Of a stretch of 42,171 nucleotides of DNA, positions 32,277 to 39,359 are shown in pieces. The stretch spans positions 1-42,171 of IMG/VR virus record IMGVR_UViG_3300025117_000129. One strand, 5' to 3'. The notes beneath the pieces were generated by a model that saw only the letters and a program-made list of their open reading frames with translations, was not told where the DNA came from and did not search any database. Source of the DNA: a virus. The position numbers and the translations under genes are program-made. The first letter of the stretch is position 1. Each line of letters begins with the position of its first letter.

Positions 32277-32912
32277 TTACTTATACCAGCCGTCCGGACC
32301 GGTCTGTTTCGGGATAACTCGCTTCCTATCAGGACTGCTAACCTCATTGTTCGTCCTGCCTGAAGGGACAGAATGCGATGTCGCCAGCTCTGACGCTTTA
32401 TCCTTCGCCTTATCTTTGAAGCCTGTAGCCTGTTTCCAACCGCTGACAGCGATTCTAAGCGCCTTCACAACCCCCTCCTGGCTCGTTCTGTCAATCTTGC
32501 GAGGCAGATACTGCAAGATGTCCTGATACTGCGATTCCTTCACCAATTCAGGCATGTAGTTAGAAGACTTCGGATTGATTACATCCTTTAAAACCTGTTG
32601 CTCGTTCTTTTCTTGCAAGACTTCATCAACCTTAGTGCGGATTTCCTCCTCATAAGGCTGAGGCTCAGGCTTCTCTTCTAACTTGCGCTTCTTAACCGCC
32701 AACAAACCCTCTTTGTAGTTGTCGCGGTCACGCCTTAATGTCTCATTCTCCTCACGCAACTTCGCAATATCATCGTCCAATTCATCTGATCCGCTAGACC
32801 CACCGCCTTCACCACCCTTAGATTCCTCATTTTCTTCATTGGTATCCTCTGAGCTTTCTTGGTCGTCAATCTCTTCTTGCGCTTGTTGCGATTCTTTTAA
32901 GTGCTCAAACAT
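32277..32912 (-). CDS. Capsid scaffolding protein
   Basis: 211 residues. Acidic N-terminus (ESSEDTNEENEESKG), a Gly/Ser-rich link, then a coiled coil (DDDIAKLREENETLRRDRDN) and a long helical, Lys/Glu-rich body, ending RVIPKQTGPDGWYK. Composition and place between portal and capsid genes are typical of scaffolds. The last residues (VxPKxTxxxxWYK) match the end of the 58-aa protein at 37467-37643. Confidence 0.72.
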   Translation of the reverse strand: MFEHLKESQQAQEEIDDQESSEDTNEENEESKGGEGGGSSGSDELDDDIAKLREENETLRRDRDNYKEGLLAVKKRKLEEKPEPQPYEEEIRTKVDEVLQEKNEQQVLKDVINPKSSNYMPELVKESQYQDILQYLPRKIDRTSQEGVVKALRIAVSGWKQATGFKDKAKDKASELATSHSVPSGRTNNEVSSPDRKRVIPKQTGPDGWYK

Positions 32913-32955
32913 AAAGTTTTAAACCGCTTGTTTCAACTGGCTCGGTCACCAGCTT

Positions 32956-33246
32956 TTATGTTTTATATGTCAATTCCACTTTCTTCTTTCTCTCCGCCAA
33001 ATCCTTTGCCTCCTTCACCTTACCGGCCAATAGCAACAACTCATGTCGCTGCCCTACTAGCTTCCAATACTCCTCCTGCCGCAATCCCTGCCCCATTTGC
33101 TTCAATATCGCCAAATCGCGGTATTTAAAGTAGCCTATAAATCCCATATCCAATGAATTGGCTAACAGCCACTCCTGCATTTTATCCTTGTCTATTCCCG
33201 AATAATCCCTGTTGCCAAACAACTTTTCTAATAACCAATAAATCAT
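32956..33246 (-). CDS. Hypothetical protein between portal and scaffold, 96 aa
   Basis: Helical protein (MIYWLLEKLFGNRDYSGIDK; middle FIGYFKYRDLAILKQMGQG), with a basic C-terminal end (KDLAERKKKVELTYK). Probably a head-assembly accessory by position. No family recognised. Confidence 0.55.
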   Translation of the reverse strand: MIYWLLEKLFGNRDYSGIDKDKMQEWLLANSLDMGFIGYFKYRDLAILKQMGQGLRQEEYWKLVGQRHELLLLAGKVKEAKDLAERKKKVELTYKT

Positions 33247-33258
33247 ATTATACTCCGC

Positions 33259-35265
33259 TTATACTCCGCCAACTAAAGCCGGAAGACTCTTTGTTGGCGC
33301 TGTTATTTGTTGGCTCACCTGCCCTGGTGCTCCCTGCTGACTCTCTTGAGGTTGTTGCGTCATCGCTTGCATCTGGCTCATTTGCTGCTTAACTATGTTC
33401 TCCAAATACTTATCCGCGCTCTTTCCATTAATTTTCATGTACTCCTTGAACAACTCTTGCTGATTAGCGGCAAATATCTCCGGAAACGCCGTTGCAATGA
33501 ACTGAATGTTTTCTGACATCATTGCCTTGTCCAATGCTCTAGACTTCTGATAGAAGTTATCCGTCTCTACTGTTAAATCATACTCCCAGTCATCCAAGAA
33601 ATCTGAGCTTATCATGATTGTTTCTATTGGCTTGCCTTGGATTCTTGCCATCTCTGCCCTTACATCCAATTCGTTAAATTGCTTACCGCTCGGCATAACC
33701 CCAATCGGCCGATTCATTTGGTCAACTGTAGCTTGCTCAGCCACTCCTATCTGAAGCGTACCCGTTTCACCAGTGGACAATGTCCCTGGCACATTAAACG
33801 ACTTGTATTCATTGATAAAAACCTCATCGCCGTCAGCGCCCACTATTGCTTTGGTCTTAAGCGGATTCGCGTAGTTGGCAACGATATTGTAAATCCTTAA
33901 TCTTGTCTTCTGAACATACAAATCCTTCATTAGAATAAAGAACAGCCCCTTAAGCTCCTCAGCACGCTCATTAGCCAGAACTATCTCTCTAGCAGTGCTC
34001 CCCGAACCACCGTAACCACTTTGCAAGCTATCAGTTGAGTCTTCATCGATTCCTCTCGTCGTGAACTCCAACATCTTCATCTCACCCTGCTGAATTGTCT
34101 GCATCGGCATCGGCTGAACTTGACTAACATCTTCCACATAAATCCTTGTATCACCGGTAACATACTCGTCCTCCAACTCCAATGAATCCTTATTTACCAT
34201 TCCAACGAGCATTGGCGTGTTAAGTGTTCGATACACCTTATCCGCCATTGAATTGATAAACGCATTGGAAACATCCTGGCTAGCCATTAAGATATTCGGC
34301 AGAGAATTACCGTAGAAGAACTCCACATTGGCAAATGGCTCATATACGCTCTTAGCAAATGGGTACACTTTGCGCTTCTTGCCCCATAACATTATCGTAT
34401 CAAGTAATAACACCCCATTAGCCACTATTCGATATTGATTATCATTCTTATTGTAATACCTAACAACCTCAATTTTCTTCTTCTCTACGCGGTCGTTCCA
34501 TTGCTCACCAAAAAACAAGATGTTCTCGCCCGCCTCAAACTTGAATCCCGCCTGCTTTACTTTACTGGCGTTTTTATACTTGCCAAATTCTTTCTTGAAC
34601 TCACCCTCGCCTTGATAACTCACCCAAATCATATCAGGCTGTTGCTGAATGTCCGCTATATATGGGTCGCGGATAAACAAGTTCTGCAATGGAACATTAA
34701 CCTCTATCACCCTGTCCTCTGTGATAACCTCCTCGCCATCCTCATACTCTATCTTTCCAGTAGCCAGATCGTAGCTAGTGATAATCTTAGGAGTTTCCTT
34801 AGTCTTTAAATAGCCTACATACTTAACAATTGTACCGTTAATGGCGCAGTTCCATGAATCAATGTAGATGAGCTTCTCAGGATTGCCGCCATACTCCAGC
34901 TCTGAAGCCCTAACCAGTTTGGACATTATATCCGACCGCTCAATGGAAATAGTGTTGGCCTCATTAGTAGCTGTTATCTTAATCGGCGGCGGCTCCTTAG
35001 CGATTGTTGCTATATGAGCCTTAATCTTACGCCTTGTGTAGTTGGTGAAGATATTAGCCTGCCACTGCTCCTTGCCTTGGCTCTCCCGGCTTGGAGTGTA
35101 CCCATTGGCGCGCTTCTGGCAGTCGTCAAGGTATTCCTTCAAGGTTCTGTCGCGCTCCTTAGATTCTGAATAATTAAACTCACGAAATCCGCCATTCTGG
35201 ATATCGCGCATCTCTTGGTATGCTTTATAAACTTCCGATACTATTGGGTCTACTTGATTTTCCAT
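33259..35265 (-). CDS. Portal protein
   Basis: 668 residues, in the range of podovirus-type portals. N-terminal part has KEYLDDCQKRANGYTPSR and an early domain (ANIFTNYTRRKIKAHIATIA). The middle shows repeated FYGNSLPNILMASQDVSN and a long crown/clip region. The C-terminal end is Gln-rich (QMSQMQAMTQQPQES). Directly behind the terminase genes, as expected. Its ATG lies only two to three bases behind the U-tract of a terminator-like hairpin. Function: the dodecameric vertex for DNA entry and exit. Confidence 0.75.
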   Translation of the reverse strand: MENQVDPIVSEVYKAYQEMRDIQNGGFREFNYSESKERDRTLKEYLDDCQKRANGYTPSRESQGKEQWQANIFTNYTRRKIKAHIATIAKEPPPIKITATNEANTISIERSDIMSKLVRASELEYGGNPEKLIYIDSWNCAINGTIVKYVGYLKTKETPKIITSYDLATGKIEYEDGEEVITEDRVIEVNVPLQNLFIRDPYIADIQQQPDMIWVSYQGEGEFKKEFGKYKNASKVKQAGFKFEAGENILFFGEQWNDRVEKKKIEVVRYYNKNDNQYRIVANGVLLLDTIMLWGKKRKVYPFAKSVYEPFANVEFFYGNSLPNILMASQDVSNAFINSMADKVYRTLNTPMLVGMVNKDSLELEDEYVTGDTRIYVEDVSQVQPMPMQTIQQGEMKMLEFTTRGIDEDSTDSLQSGYGGSGSTAREIVLANERAEELKGLFFILMKDLYVQKTRLRIYNIVANYANPLKTKAIVGADGDEVFINEYKSFNVPGTLSTGETGTLQIGVAEQATVDQMNRPIGVMPSGKQFNELDVRAEMARIQGKPIETIMISSDFLDDWEYDLTVETDNFYQKSRALDKAMMSENIQFIATAFPEIFAANQQELFKEYMKINGKSADKYLENIVKQQMSQMQAMTQQPQESQQGAPGQVSQQITAPTKSLPALVGGV

Positions 35266-35267
35266 AT

Positions 35268-35293
35268 AAAAAAAAGCTCTATTGCTAGAGCTT
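35268..35293 (-). terminator. Hairpin plus U-tract directly in front of the portal start
   Basis: On the minus strand AAGCTCTA-GCAA-TAGAGCTT (35274-35293, perfect 8 bp with a GNRA loop) is followed by six to seven Ts and then ATATG. It has all parts of an intrinsic terminator but sits at the start codon of the portal gene. It would need read-through, or work as an attenuator between the terminase and head genes. Confidence 0.75.
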
Positions 35294-35320
35294 CAAGAGC
35301 TTCATCTATGCTTAAATTAT

Positions 35321-35446
35321 TTAAACCTTGTTCACTCGCTTACATCGCTTGCACTTTATCGACACTTGATACTTCACTTCGTCAGGATTACGCTCCACCT
35401 CACACAACTTGGCTTTGCATTGTTCGCACCGTATTTCGTAGCTCAT
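35321..35446 (-). CDS. Com-like zinc-finger protein, 41 aa
   Basis: MSYEIRCEQCKAKLCEVE followed by IKCKRCKRVN: two CxxC pairs in the layout of the Mu Com translational regulator family. Starts in a 4-base ATGA overlap with the large terminase stop. In Mu, Com activates translation of the mom gene; here no mom-like gene is seen, so it may regulate another late gene, perhaps the portal mRNA whose hairpin lies just behind. Confidence 0.6.
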   Translation of the reverse strand: MSYEIRCEQCKAKLCEVERNPDEVKYQVSIKCKRCKRVNKV

Positions 35447-36861
35447 ACCATTCGTGTAGCGTAAATGTTTTTATGTTTCTTTTTCTTTTGCAGCGGCCGC
35501 TCGAACATCCTCACATAAGTCGAATCGAATGACATCATCAATGCGTCCGCCACGTCAGGACTCTCTATTCCATTGCGCCGCATCTCATCTTTGCTCATAA
35601 TCTGCAGTCGTCCCGAAGAATCTGTTTTGTACTTAATATCCAATAACTCGCTCCAATCACCATCTTTGTCGAGTTTGCCGCCATTGTTTATCCACTTCTT
35701 CAGCTTCCAATAGTTCTCAGCACGCCGATTGATGAACTTCGTCTGCTCCTTAGCTTGCCCGCCCAGCTTAACAGCGTTGACTCTAAAACCCTGCTCCTTA
35801 AGCCTGTCAGTACAACCGCCACCCATTCCTGTATCGTCAAGACTGACATTCTGCCAATCCACCTTATTCTCCACCGCCAATCTTATCGTAGTGCCTACGG
35901 TGCTCATCAAATCGTTATCAGAGTTCTTAGCTAGGATTGTTGCGAAATTCTCACTGCGCTTAACCCAAACGTTGAAGTTCCCACCGCCTCTGGCTATATC
36001 ATGCCCGATATTCCTTGTCCCGAACTCCGCGACATCCTTCTTATCCACCAAAGCACTATCGTATTCCCTGTCTGTTATCAAATTACTCCAGCCTTTGTCA
36101 TCTATCGCTGATGCTTCAGGAAACTTATTCTCGTATAACACATCGAAGAATGGCTTCTTGCGGCACTCCTCAATGTATTCTTCATTAAGCCGGCCTTCGT
36201 CAAGTCCTATCTTGTAATCAATATTAAGTTTATAAAACTTCGGGTCTCTGTAGTCCTTCAAGAAATGATTCCTTTTAAATGGATTGCCAATCTTGAAGTA
36301 AAAGTTATCCATCTTATCCCCTAACATTCGGAATATCTTCGCCTCAATGTCATCATCAATCAGAGCCGCTTCGTCCAGTACAACATTGCTTGCCCCAAAC
36401 CCCATCAACGCTTCGCCGGCAGTTTGCTTGTTTCTGGAATCCGCCGACAAGATGTAGACCTCACCCATCGAACCGTCAGTGTGCTTAAATGTCAATCGGC
36501 TCTTGCTGCGCTCTCTTCTCAAGTGCTCAAGACTTTCACCCTTCGCTATGTCCAGTTTCTGCTTGGTGTAGTCATTGTCAAAGGCATGGTCAATGATGTA
36601 GCTCATGATAATCTTAGCCTTCTTCTCACTAGGTGCCACAATCGCCCACTTCTCAGGAAAGGTCGCTACCCTAGTAAGAACAGCCAACGCTACGGTTAAA
36701 GATTTCCCATAGCGCGTATGCGCAGCCAGCCAATTCCTTGGGTGAACTCTTCCAAATATAAGCCTAAAAATATCTTGTTGTCCTGCGGATAATTGAATTG
36801 GCTTACGTTCTTCGTCTTTATACATTGCCGCAACCATTTTCTGGACTTTTATATCACTCAT
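35443..36861 (-). CDS. Terminase large subunit
   Basis: 472 residues. ATPase domain with Walker A AAHTRYGKS (residues 46-54) and Walker B SNVVLDEAAL (Asp163-Glu164). RNase-H-like nuclease domain with Asp288 (GHDIARGG), Asp342/343 (SLDDTGMGGG) and Asp439 (SPDVADAL). All key residues present. It cuts concatemers and drives DNA into the portal. Its N-terminal ~40 residues have a second, diverged version at 37080-37196, upstream of the HNH gene, so the present start probably replaced the original one. Confidence 0.92.
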   Translation of the reverse strand: MSDIKVQKMVAAMYKDEERKPIQLSAGQQDIFRLIFGRVHPRNWLAAHTRYGKSLTVALAVLTRVATFPEKWAIVAPSEKKAKIIMSYIIDHAFDNDYTKQKLDIAKGESLEHLRRERSKSRLTFKHTDGSMGEVYILSADSRNKQTAGEALMGFGASNVVLDEAALIDDDIEAKIFRMLGDKMDNFYFKIGNPFKRNHFLKDYRDPKFYKLNIDYKIGLDEGRLNEEYIEECRKKPFFDVLYENKFPEASAIDDKGWSNLITDREYDSALVDKKDVAEFGTRNIGHDIARGGGNFNVWVKRSENFATILAKNSDNDLMSTVGTTIRLAVENKVDWQNVSLDDTGMGGGCTDRLKEQGFRVNAVKLGGQAKEQTKFINRRAENYWKLKKWINNGGKLDKDGDWSELLDIKYKTDSSGRLQIMSKDEMRRNGIESPDVADALMMSFDSTYVRMFERPLQKKKKHKNIYATRMV

Positions 36862-37072
36862 AGAAAATATCGCTTATTATGCAAGTTGCAGTCCAGAATT
36901 GACGATTTCCGCTGGTAGTCTTTTGATGGCAACTTCTACACAATGATATTAAATTGTCCTCTCGGCAATTTTTCTTCTCGTAGTCTATATGGTGAACTTC
37001 CAACTTTCGACTTCCTTCGGTTTTTCCACAAAATCTACATTTTCTTTTGTGCTCTTCTGTAAAAGGCTTCAC
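36854..37072 (-). CDS. Small HNH endonuclease next to the terminase
   Basis: 72 residues, a minimal HNH unit: Cys12/Cys15, LEVHHIDY with His27-His28, Asn40, and CRSCHQK with Cys45/Cys48-His49. The stop overlaps the terminase ATG (ATGAGTGA). HNH proteins beside terminases can assist packaging, but the fossil terminase start just upstream favours a homing-type insertion here. AT-rich compared with the fossil segment. Confidence 0.85.
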   Translation of the reverse strand: MKPFTEEHKRKCRFCGKTEGSRKLEVHHIDYEKKNCREDNLISLCRSCHQKTTSGNRQFWTATCIISDIFYE

Positions 37073-37422
37073 AATGTTTTTAAAGCCTCTTGAATATCAG
37101 CTCGAATATCAGTGCCTGATTGGGAGTCAACTTGATCGGCCTCCGCTCCTCGTCCTTGTAAAGACTCGCTACTAGTTTTTGCATCTTCTCGCTCATTGGA
37201 TAGTTTCCTTAAAGTTATCTCTAGGGTGGTTAGCTTATCGCCGCCGCTTGTTACGTCCATCTCTTGAGGAATCGTCCTGGAGCAAATCTTGAGTGCTATC
37301 ATGGTCTTAGTCTTCTCACTGGTGCCGTCCATTATCTTATCAATATGAACCCAGCACTTGCCAATCACCTTAGCGCGAAGCAATTCCTCGACCATTGTTT
37401 TCCTTCCCACAATGCTTCCCAT
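37069..37422 (-). CDS. Terminase small subunit-like protein, 117 aa
   Basis: Helical N-terminal part (VEELLRAKVIGKCWVHIDKI) and a segment EKTKTMIALKICSRTIPQEM that resembles small terminase or packaging-regulator proteins of short length. Directly upstream of the large-terminase locus. Its last ~42 codons overlap the fossil terminase start in another frame and may not be ancestral. It recognises packaging sites if the assignment is right. Confidence 0.6.
   Translation of the reverse strand: MGSIVGRKTMVEELLRAKVIGKCWVHIDKIMDGTSEKTKTMIALKICSRTIPQEMDVTSGGDKLTTLEITLRKLSNEREDAKTSSESLQGRGAEADQVDSQSGTDIRADIQEALKTL
37080..37196 (-). pseudogene. Fossil start of an older large terminase gene
   Basis: 38-codon ORF on the minus strand starting MSEKMQKLVASLYKDEERRP and ending LIFELIFKRL then TAA. 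Against the working terminase start (MSDIKVQKMVAAMYKDEERK...) I count 23 identities in 38 residues. Codon use differs strongly: the fossil prefers codons ending in G or C, the working copy A or T. It sits inside the end of the small-terminase ORF in another frame and stops 8 bases before the HNH start. Confidence 0.85.
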
Positions 37423-37466
37423 ATTAACTCCTTTATTTTATTGTAATTTTACACTAAATTTACATG

Positions 37467-37643
37467 TTATTTATACCAACTCTTAGTGGAAGTAGTCTTA
37501 GGAAGCACCTTGTTGGAATAAAGTGTAACATTCCCTTTTGCGGGCGGTTTGGATACTGGTGTTGGTAGAAGAGCACCTTTCTTGCTTTTAGGGAGCGGCA
37601 TTGGTTTTTTTATTCTCGGGAGACCTATTGATACTTTTGCCAT
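37467..37643 (-). CDS. Basic Pro/Lys-rich protein with WYK tail, 58 aa
   Basis: ATG at 37643, 4 bases behind the upstream stop. Very basic and Pro-rich (LPRIKKPMPLPKSKKGALLP), ending KVLPKTTSTKSWYK. The end parallels the scaffold end (RVIPKQTGPDGWYK). Likely an unfolded internal head protein or capsid-binding peptide. No family known. Confidence 0.6.
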   Translation of the reverse strand: MAKVSIGLPRIKKPMPLPKSKKGALLPTPVSKPPAKGNVTLYSNKVLPKTTSTKSWYK

Positions 37644-37647
37644 ACGT

Positions 37648-38139
37648 TTATTTTAGAGCGTCTTCGAGTTCCGAAACACTTGGGTCGTCGCCGGCGGCGA
37701 AGCCTACCTCGTTAGCGTATTCTTGGAAATACTTATTGACGACTTCTTTTGTTTTGGGCTCGAGTTGAAACTCTATTTTTTTAGCGTTAAGTTGTTTATT
37801 TAAATCCTCTAATAGTTTCAGACTGGCTTGAATCTCCTTATCTTCTGATAGCGCTTTATCAATATCTTTCTTTTTGCCGCTTTTTTCCAATTCTTCCTTT
37901 TTAGAATCTCTCAAGGTATTGTGAACTTTAACCGCTTGTTCGATTTCCTCTGAGGCTTCTTTGATTGGAGCCTCAACATTCTTGAAGAAGAATCTCCGCT
38001 GAACAGACTCCAGAACATTAAGCTTCCTGGCTGAGCTTACTTCTTGCTCCTTGCCTTGGTTGTCTTTAACAATTTCCTTCTTGCCGTCATAAGTGAGCAC
38101 GTGCTTCAATACTGCAATGGCATTTAGACTGAGTTGCAT
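37648..38139 (-). CDS. Hypothetical coiled-coil protein, 163 aa
   Basis: N-terminal QLSLNAIAVLKHVLTYDGKK, then a long Lys/Glu-rich coiled coil (about residues 60-125) and an acidic C-terminal end (DDPSVSELEDALK). Overlaps the previous gene by 16 bases. Position at the head of the late operon suggests an early-late or packaging accessory role. No family recognised. Confidence 0.65.
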   Translation of the reverse strand: MQLSLNAIAVLKHVLTYDGKKEIVKDNQGKEQEVSSARKLNVLESVQRRFFFKNVEAPIKEASEEIEQAVKVHNTLRDSKKEELEKSGKKKDIDKALSEDKEIQASLKLLEDLNKQLNAKKIEFQLEPKTKEVVNKYFQEYANEVGFAAGDDPSVSELEDALK

Positions 38140-38564
38140 AGTTTTTTTGTTATTTTAGTTAAATTAGCGATATCGAGCTTAGAAAGCTTCTGGCGTAATT
38201 CTTTAGAGTTATCGTCCTCTAAAACCATTGTTATCATATTAACGAAACTACGCTCCGGCGAGTATTGAATATTTAAAGGTGGAAGCTCTTCTTTCTTTTC
38301 GATTTCTTTCTCGGGAGTTATAGGAATTGAAGGAGTCCACTTGGTTATATTTATTTTATGCTGTGCTATGACTAAATTCACCAACTCCATTGGAATGGAA
38401 GCCACGTGTCCGATATCCACATTCATGTTGTTGTCCGCCGCAATCTTGCCTATAACACTTTGTTCATCTTGCCCGATGGCTACCGTTACTTGCTTTTGCT
38501 GATTCATGATGAACGTATTGGGTTCCTGCTTCTTTTCTACGGTGAATATCATTAGCTTTTCCAT
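38124..38564 (-). CDS. Hypothetical protein, 146 aa
   Basis: MEKLMIFTVEKKQEPNTFIM and a central part VDIGHVASIPMELVNLVIAQ. The C-terminal half is helical and acidic/basic alternating. One base separates it from the upstream stop; it overlaps the next gene. Function unknown. Confidence 0.65.
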   Translation of the reverse strand: MEKLMIFTVEKKQEPNTFIMNQQKQVTVAIGQDEQSVIGKIAADNNMNVDIGHVASIPMELVNLVIAQHKINITKWTPSIPITPEKEIEKKEELPPLNIQYSPERSFVNMITMVLEDDNSKELRQKLSKLDIANLTKITKKLCNSV

Positions 38565-38565
38565 A

Positions 38566-38841
38566 CTACTTGATTTTACTTAGTTGGTCTTTAAAGTATC
38601 CCGTGTAATTTGAATCCGACAAATACTGTTCGTGTTTTGCTTGAAGAGCTTGCTTAAGAATACCCCACTCTCCACCCTTTCCGGCTTTTATCGAGGATTT
38701 AATTTGTTTAGACACTTGATTGTAATTATCTTTAGTCATCGGAATAGCCGGATAATACCGCATCAAATTCTTATAATAATTTTTCTCATCTGCCGTATTC
38801 TGCTTCCACATTCTATACCGCTTCTTAAGATTTAATGGCAT
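38566..38841 (-). CDS. Hypothetical basic protein, 91 aa
   Basis: Start at the ATG 38841 (AACAATATG context) rather than the TTG at 38850. Very Lys/Tyr-rich (LNLKKRYRMWKQNTADEKNYYKN shortened here to its first part: LNLKKRYRMWKQN). Mostly helical; may bind nucleic acid. Unknown family. Confidence 0.6.
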   Translation of the reverse strand: MPLNLKKRYRMWKQNTADEKNYYKNLMRYYPAIPMTKDNYNQVSKQIKSSIKAGKGGEWGILKQALQAKHEQYLSDSNYTGYFKDQLSKIK

Positions 38842-38846
38842 ATTGT

Positions 38847-38978
38847 TCAATACCCGGGCACTTGATACCCGGCCTCTTTTAATTTTTTTATGTCTTCAGA
38901 ACTTAATAAATCAGCAAGATTGACACTCCTCGGGAGCTTATCGTCAGCTTGGCGCTTGGCTTTGTCGTAGTCGTCCAT
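38847..38978 (-). CDS. First gene of the late operon, 43 aa hypothetical
   Basis: Starts MDDYDKAKRQADDKLPRS directly behind a hairpin plus U-tract (38983-39004) and ends KEAGYQVPGY. It is the first ORF behind the leftward promoter. Short and charged. A leader peptide or small regulator is possible. Confidence 0.5.
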   Translation of the reverse strand: MDDYDKAKRQADDKLPRSVNLADLLSSEDIKKLKEAGYQVPGY

Positions 38979-38982
38979 ATAC

Positions 38983-39004
38983 AAAAAAAACTCCGTAAAG
39001 AGTT
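38983..39004 (-). terminator. Terminator-like hairpin at the start of the leftward operon
   Basis: On the minus strand AACTC-TTTACG-GAGTT (5 bp) is followed by eight Ts (38983-38990), TAT, then the ATG at 38978. It would stop RNA polymerase just before the first late gene unless bypassed. Same design as in front of the portal gene. Confidence 0.6.
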
Positions 39005-39017
39005 AGTCGTTTTGATG

Positions 39018-39104
39018 AAAATATGTTGCAATCATATTTTACGAAGCGAGGCCGATAGTTGTAGATAGAGCGGAACACGGCACCCAACCTCGCTTTCCTG
39101 CTCT
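39018..39104 (-). ncRNA. Structured 5' leader of the leftward operon (pseudoknot candidate)
   Basis: Between the promoter at 39155-39183 and the terminator-like hairpin. Two crossing stems can form: 39044-39051 with 39088-39095 (8 bp), and 39067-39075 with 39095-39104 (9 bp, one bulge). A further hairpin AAAATATG/CATATTTT lies at 39018-39040. Crossing stems make an H-type pseudoknot. In front of a terminator, such an RNA could act in antitermination or attenuation. No gene is encoded here. Confidence 0.45.
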
Positions 39105-39154
39105 CGTTAAGAGTGCAAGTATGTTGTGCGTGGCCATTGCTCTTGTCTGATTAC

Positions 39155-39183
39155 ATTATACAGCATCTATTATTATACAACAA
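39155..39183 (-). promoter_or_regulatory. Leftward promoter for the late operon
   Basis: On the minus strand TTGTTG (39178-39183), a 17-base spacer and a consensus TATAAT (39155-39160) with TG in front of it. RNA would start near 39148 and run through a ~170-base structured leader into 38978. Confidence 0.6.
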
Positions 39184-39208
39184 TACACAGGTGTGGATAA
39201 CTTCCTAG

Positions 39209-39237
39209 TAGACAAGATTTGTGGCGGAGTGTATAAT
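39209..39237 (+). promoter_or_regulatory. Rightward promoter for the replication genes
   Basis: TAGACA (39209-39214, five of six consensus), a 17-base spacer and a consensus TATAAT (39232-39237) preceded by TG. RNA would begin near 39244 and enter the folded leader at 39267-39359. Only ~26 bases separate it from the leftward promoter. Confidence 0.7.
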
Positions 39238-39266
39238 GAAATAGTAAATATCCAAAATATGACGAT

Positions 39267-39359
39267 AACAAAGTTCTCAAGAGCTTGCAATGATACCGTA
39301 AAATCGGTAGCACCTGTCATAGGTGTGGATACATTGTAAGCTCCTGAGAATTTTTTGTT
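39267..39359 (+). ncRNA. Cloverleaf-like leader RNA ending in a U-tract at the initiator start codon
   Basis: Outer stem: 39274-39292 with 39332-39350 (18 pairs, one G-U and one A-C mismatch), extended by AAA against the following U-run. Inside are two hairpins: TACCG/CGGTA (39294-39309) and CACCT/AGGTG (39311-39325), so it is a three-way junction. TTTTTT follows at 39351-39356 and then GTT and the ATG at 39360. It looks like a terminator/attenuator with a structured head that could bind a ligand, protein or other RNA. Confidence 0.6.

Noticed and set aside
36854-37196. Group I intron splitting the terminase gene at the HNH gene
   Set aside because: The working terminase is complete with its own start; the upstream fragment repeats its N-terminus rather than supplying a missing exon.
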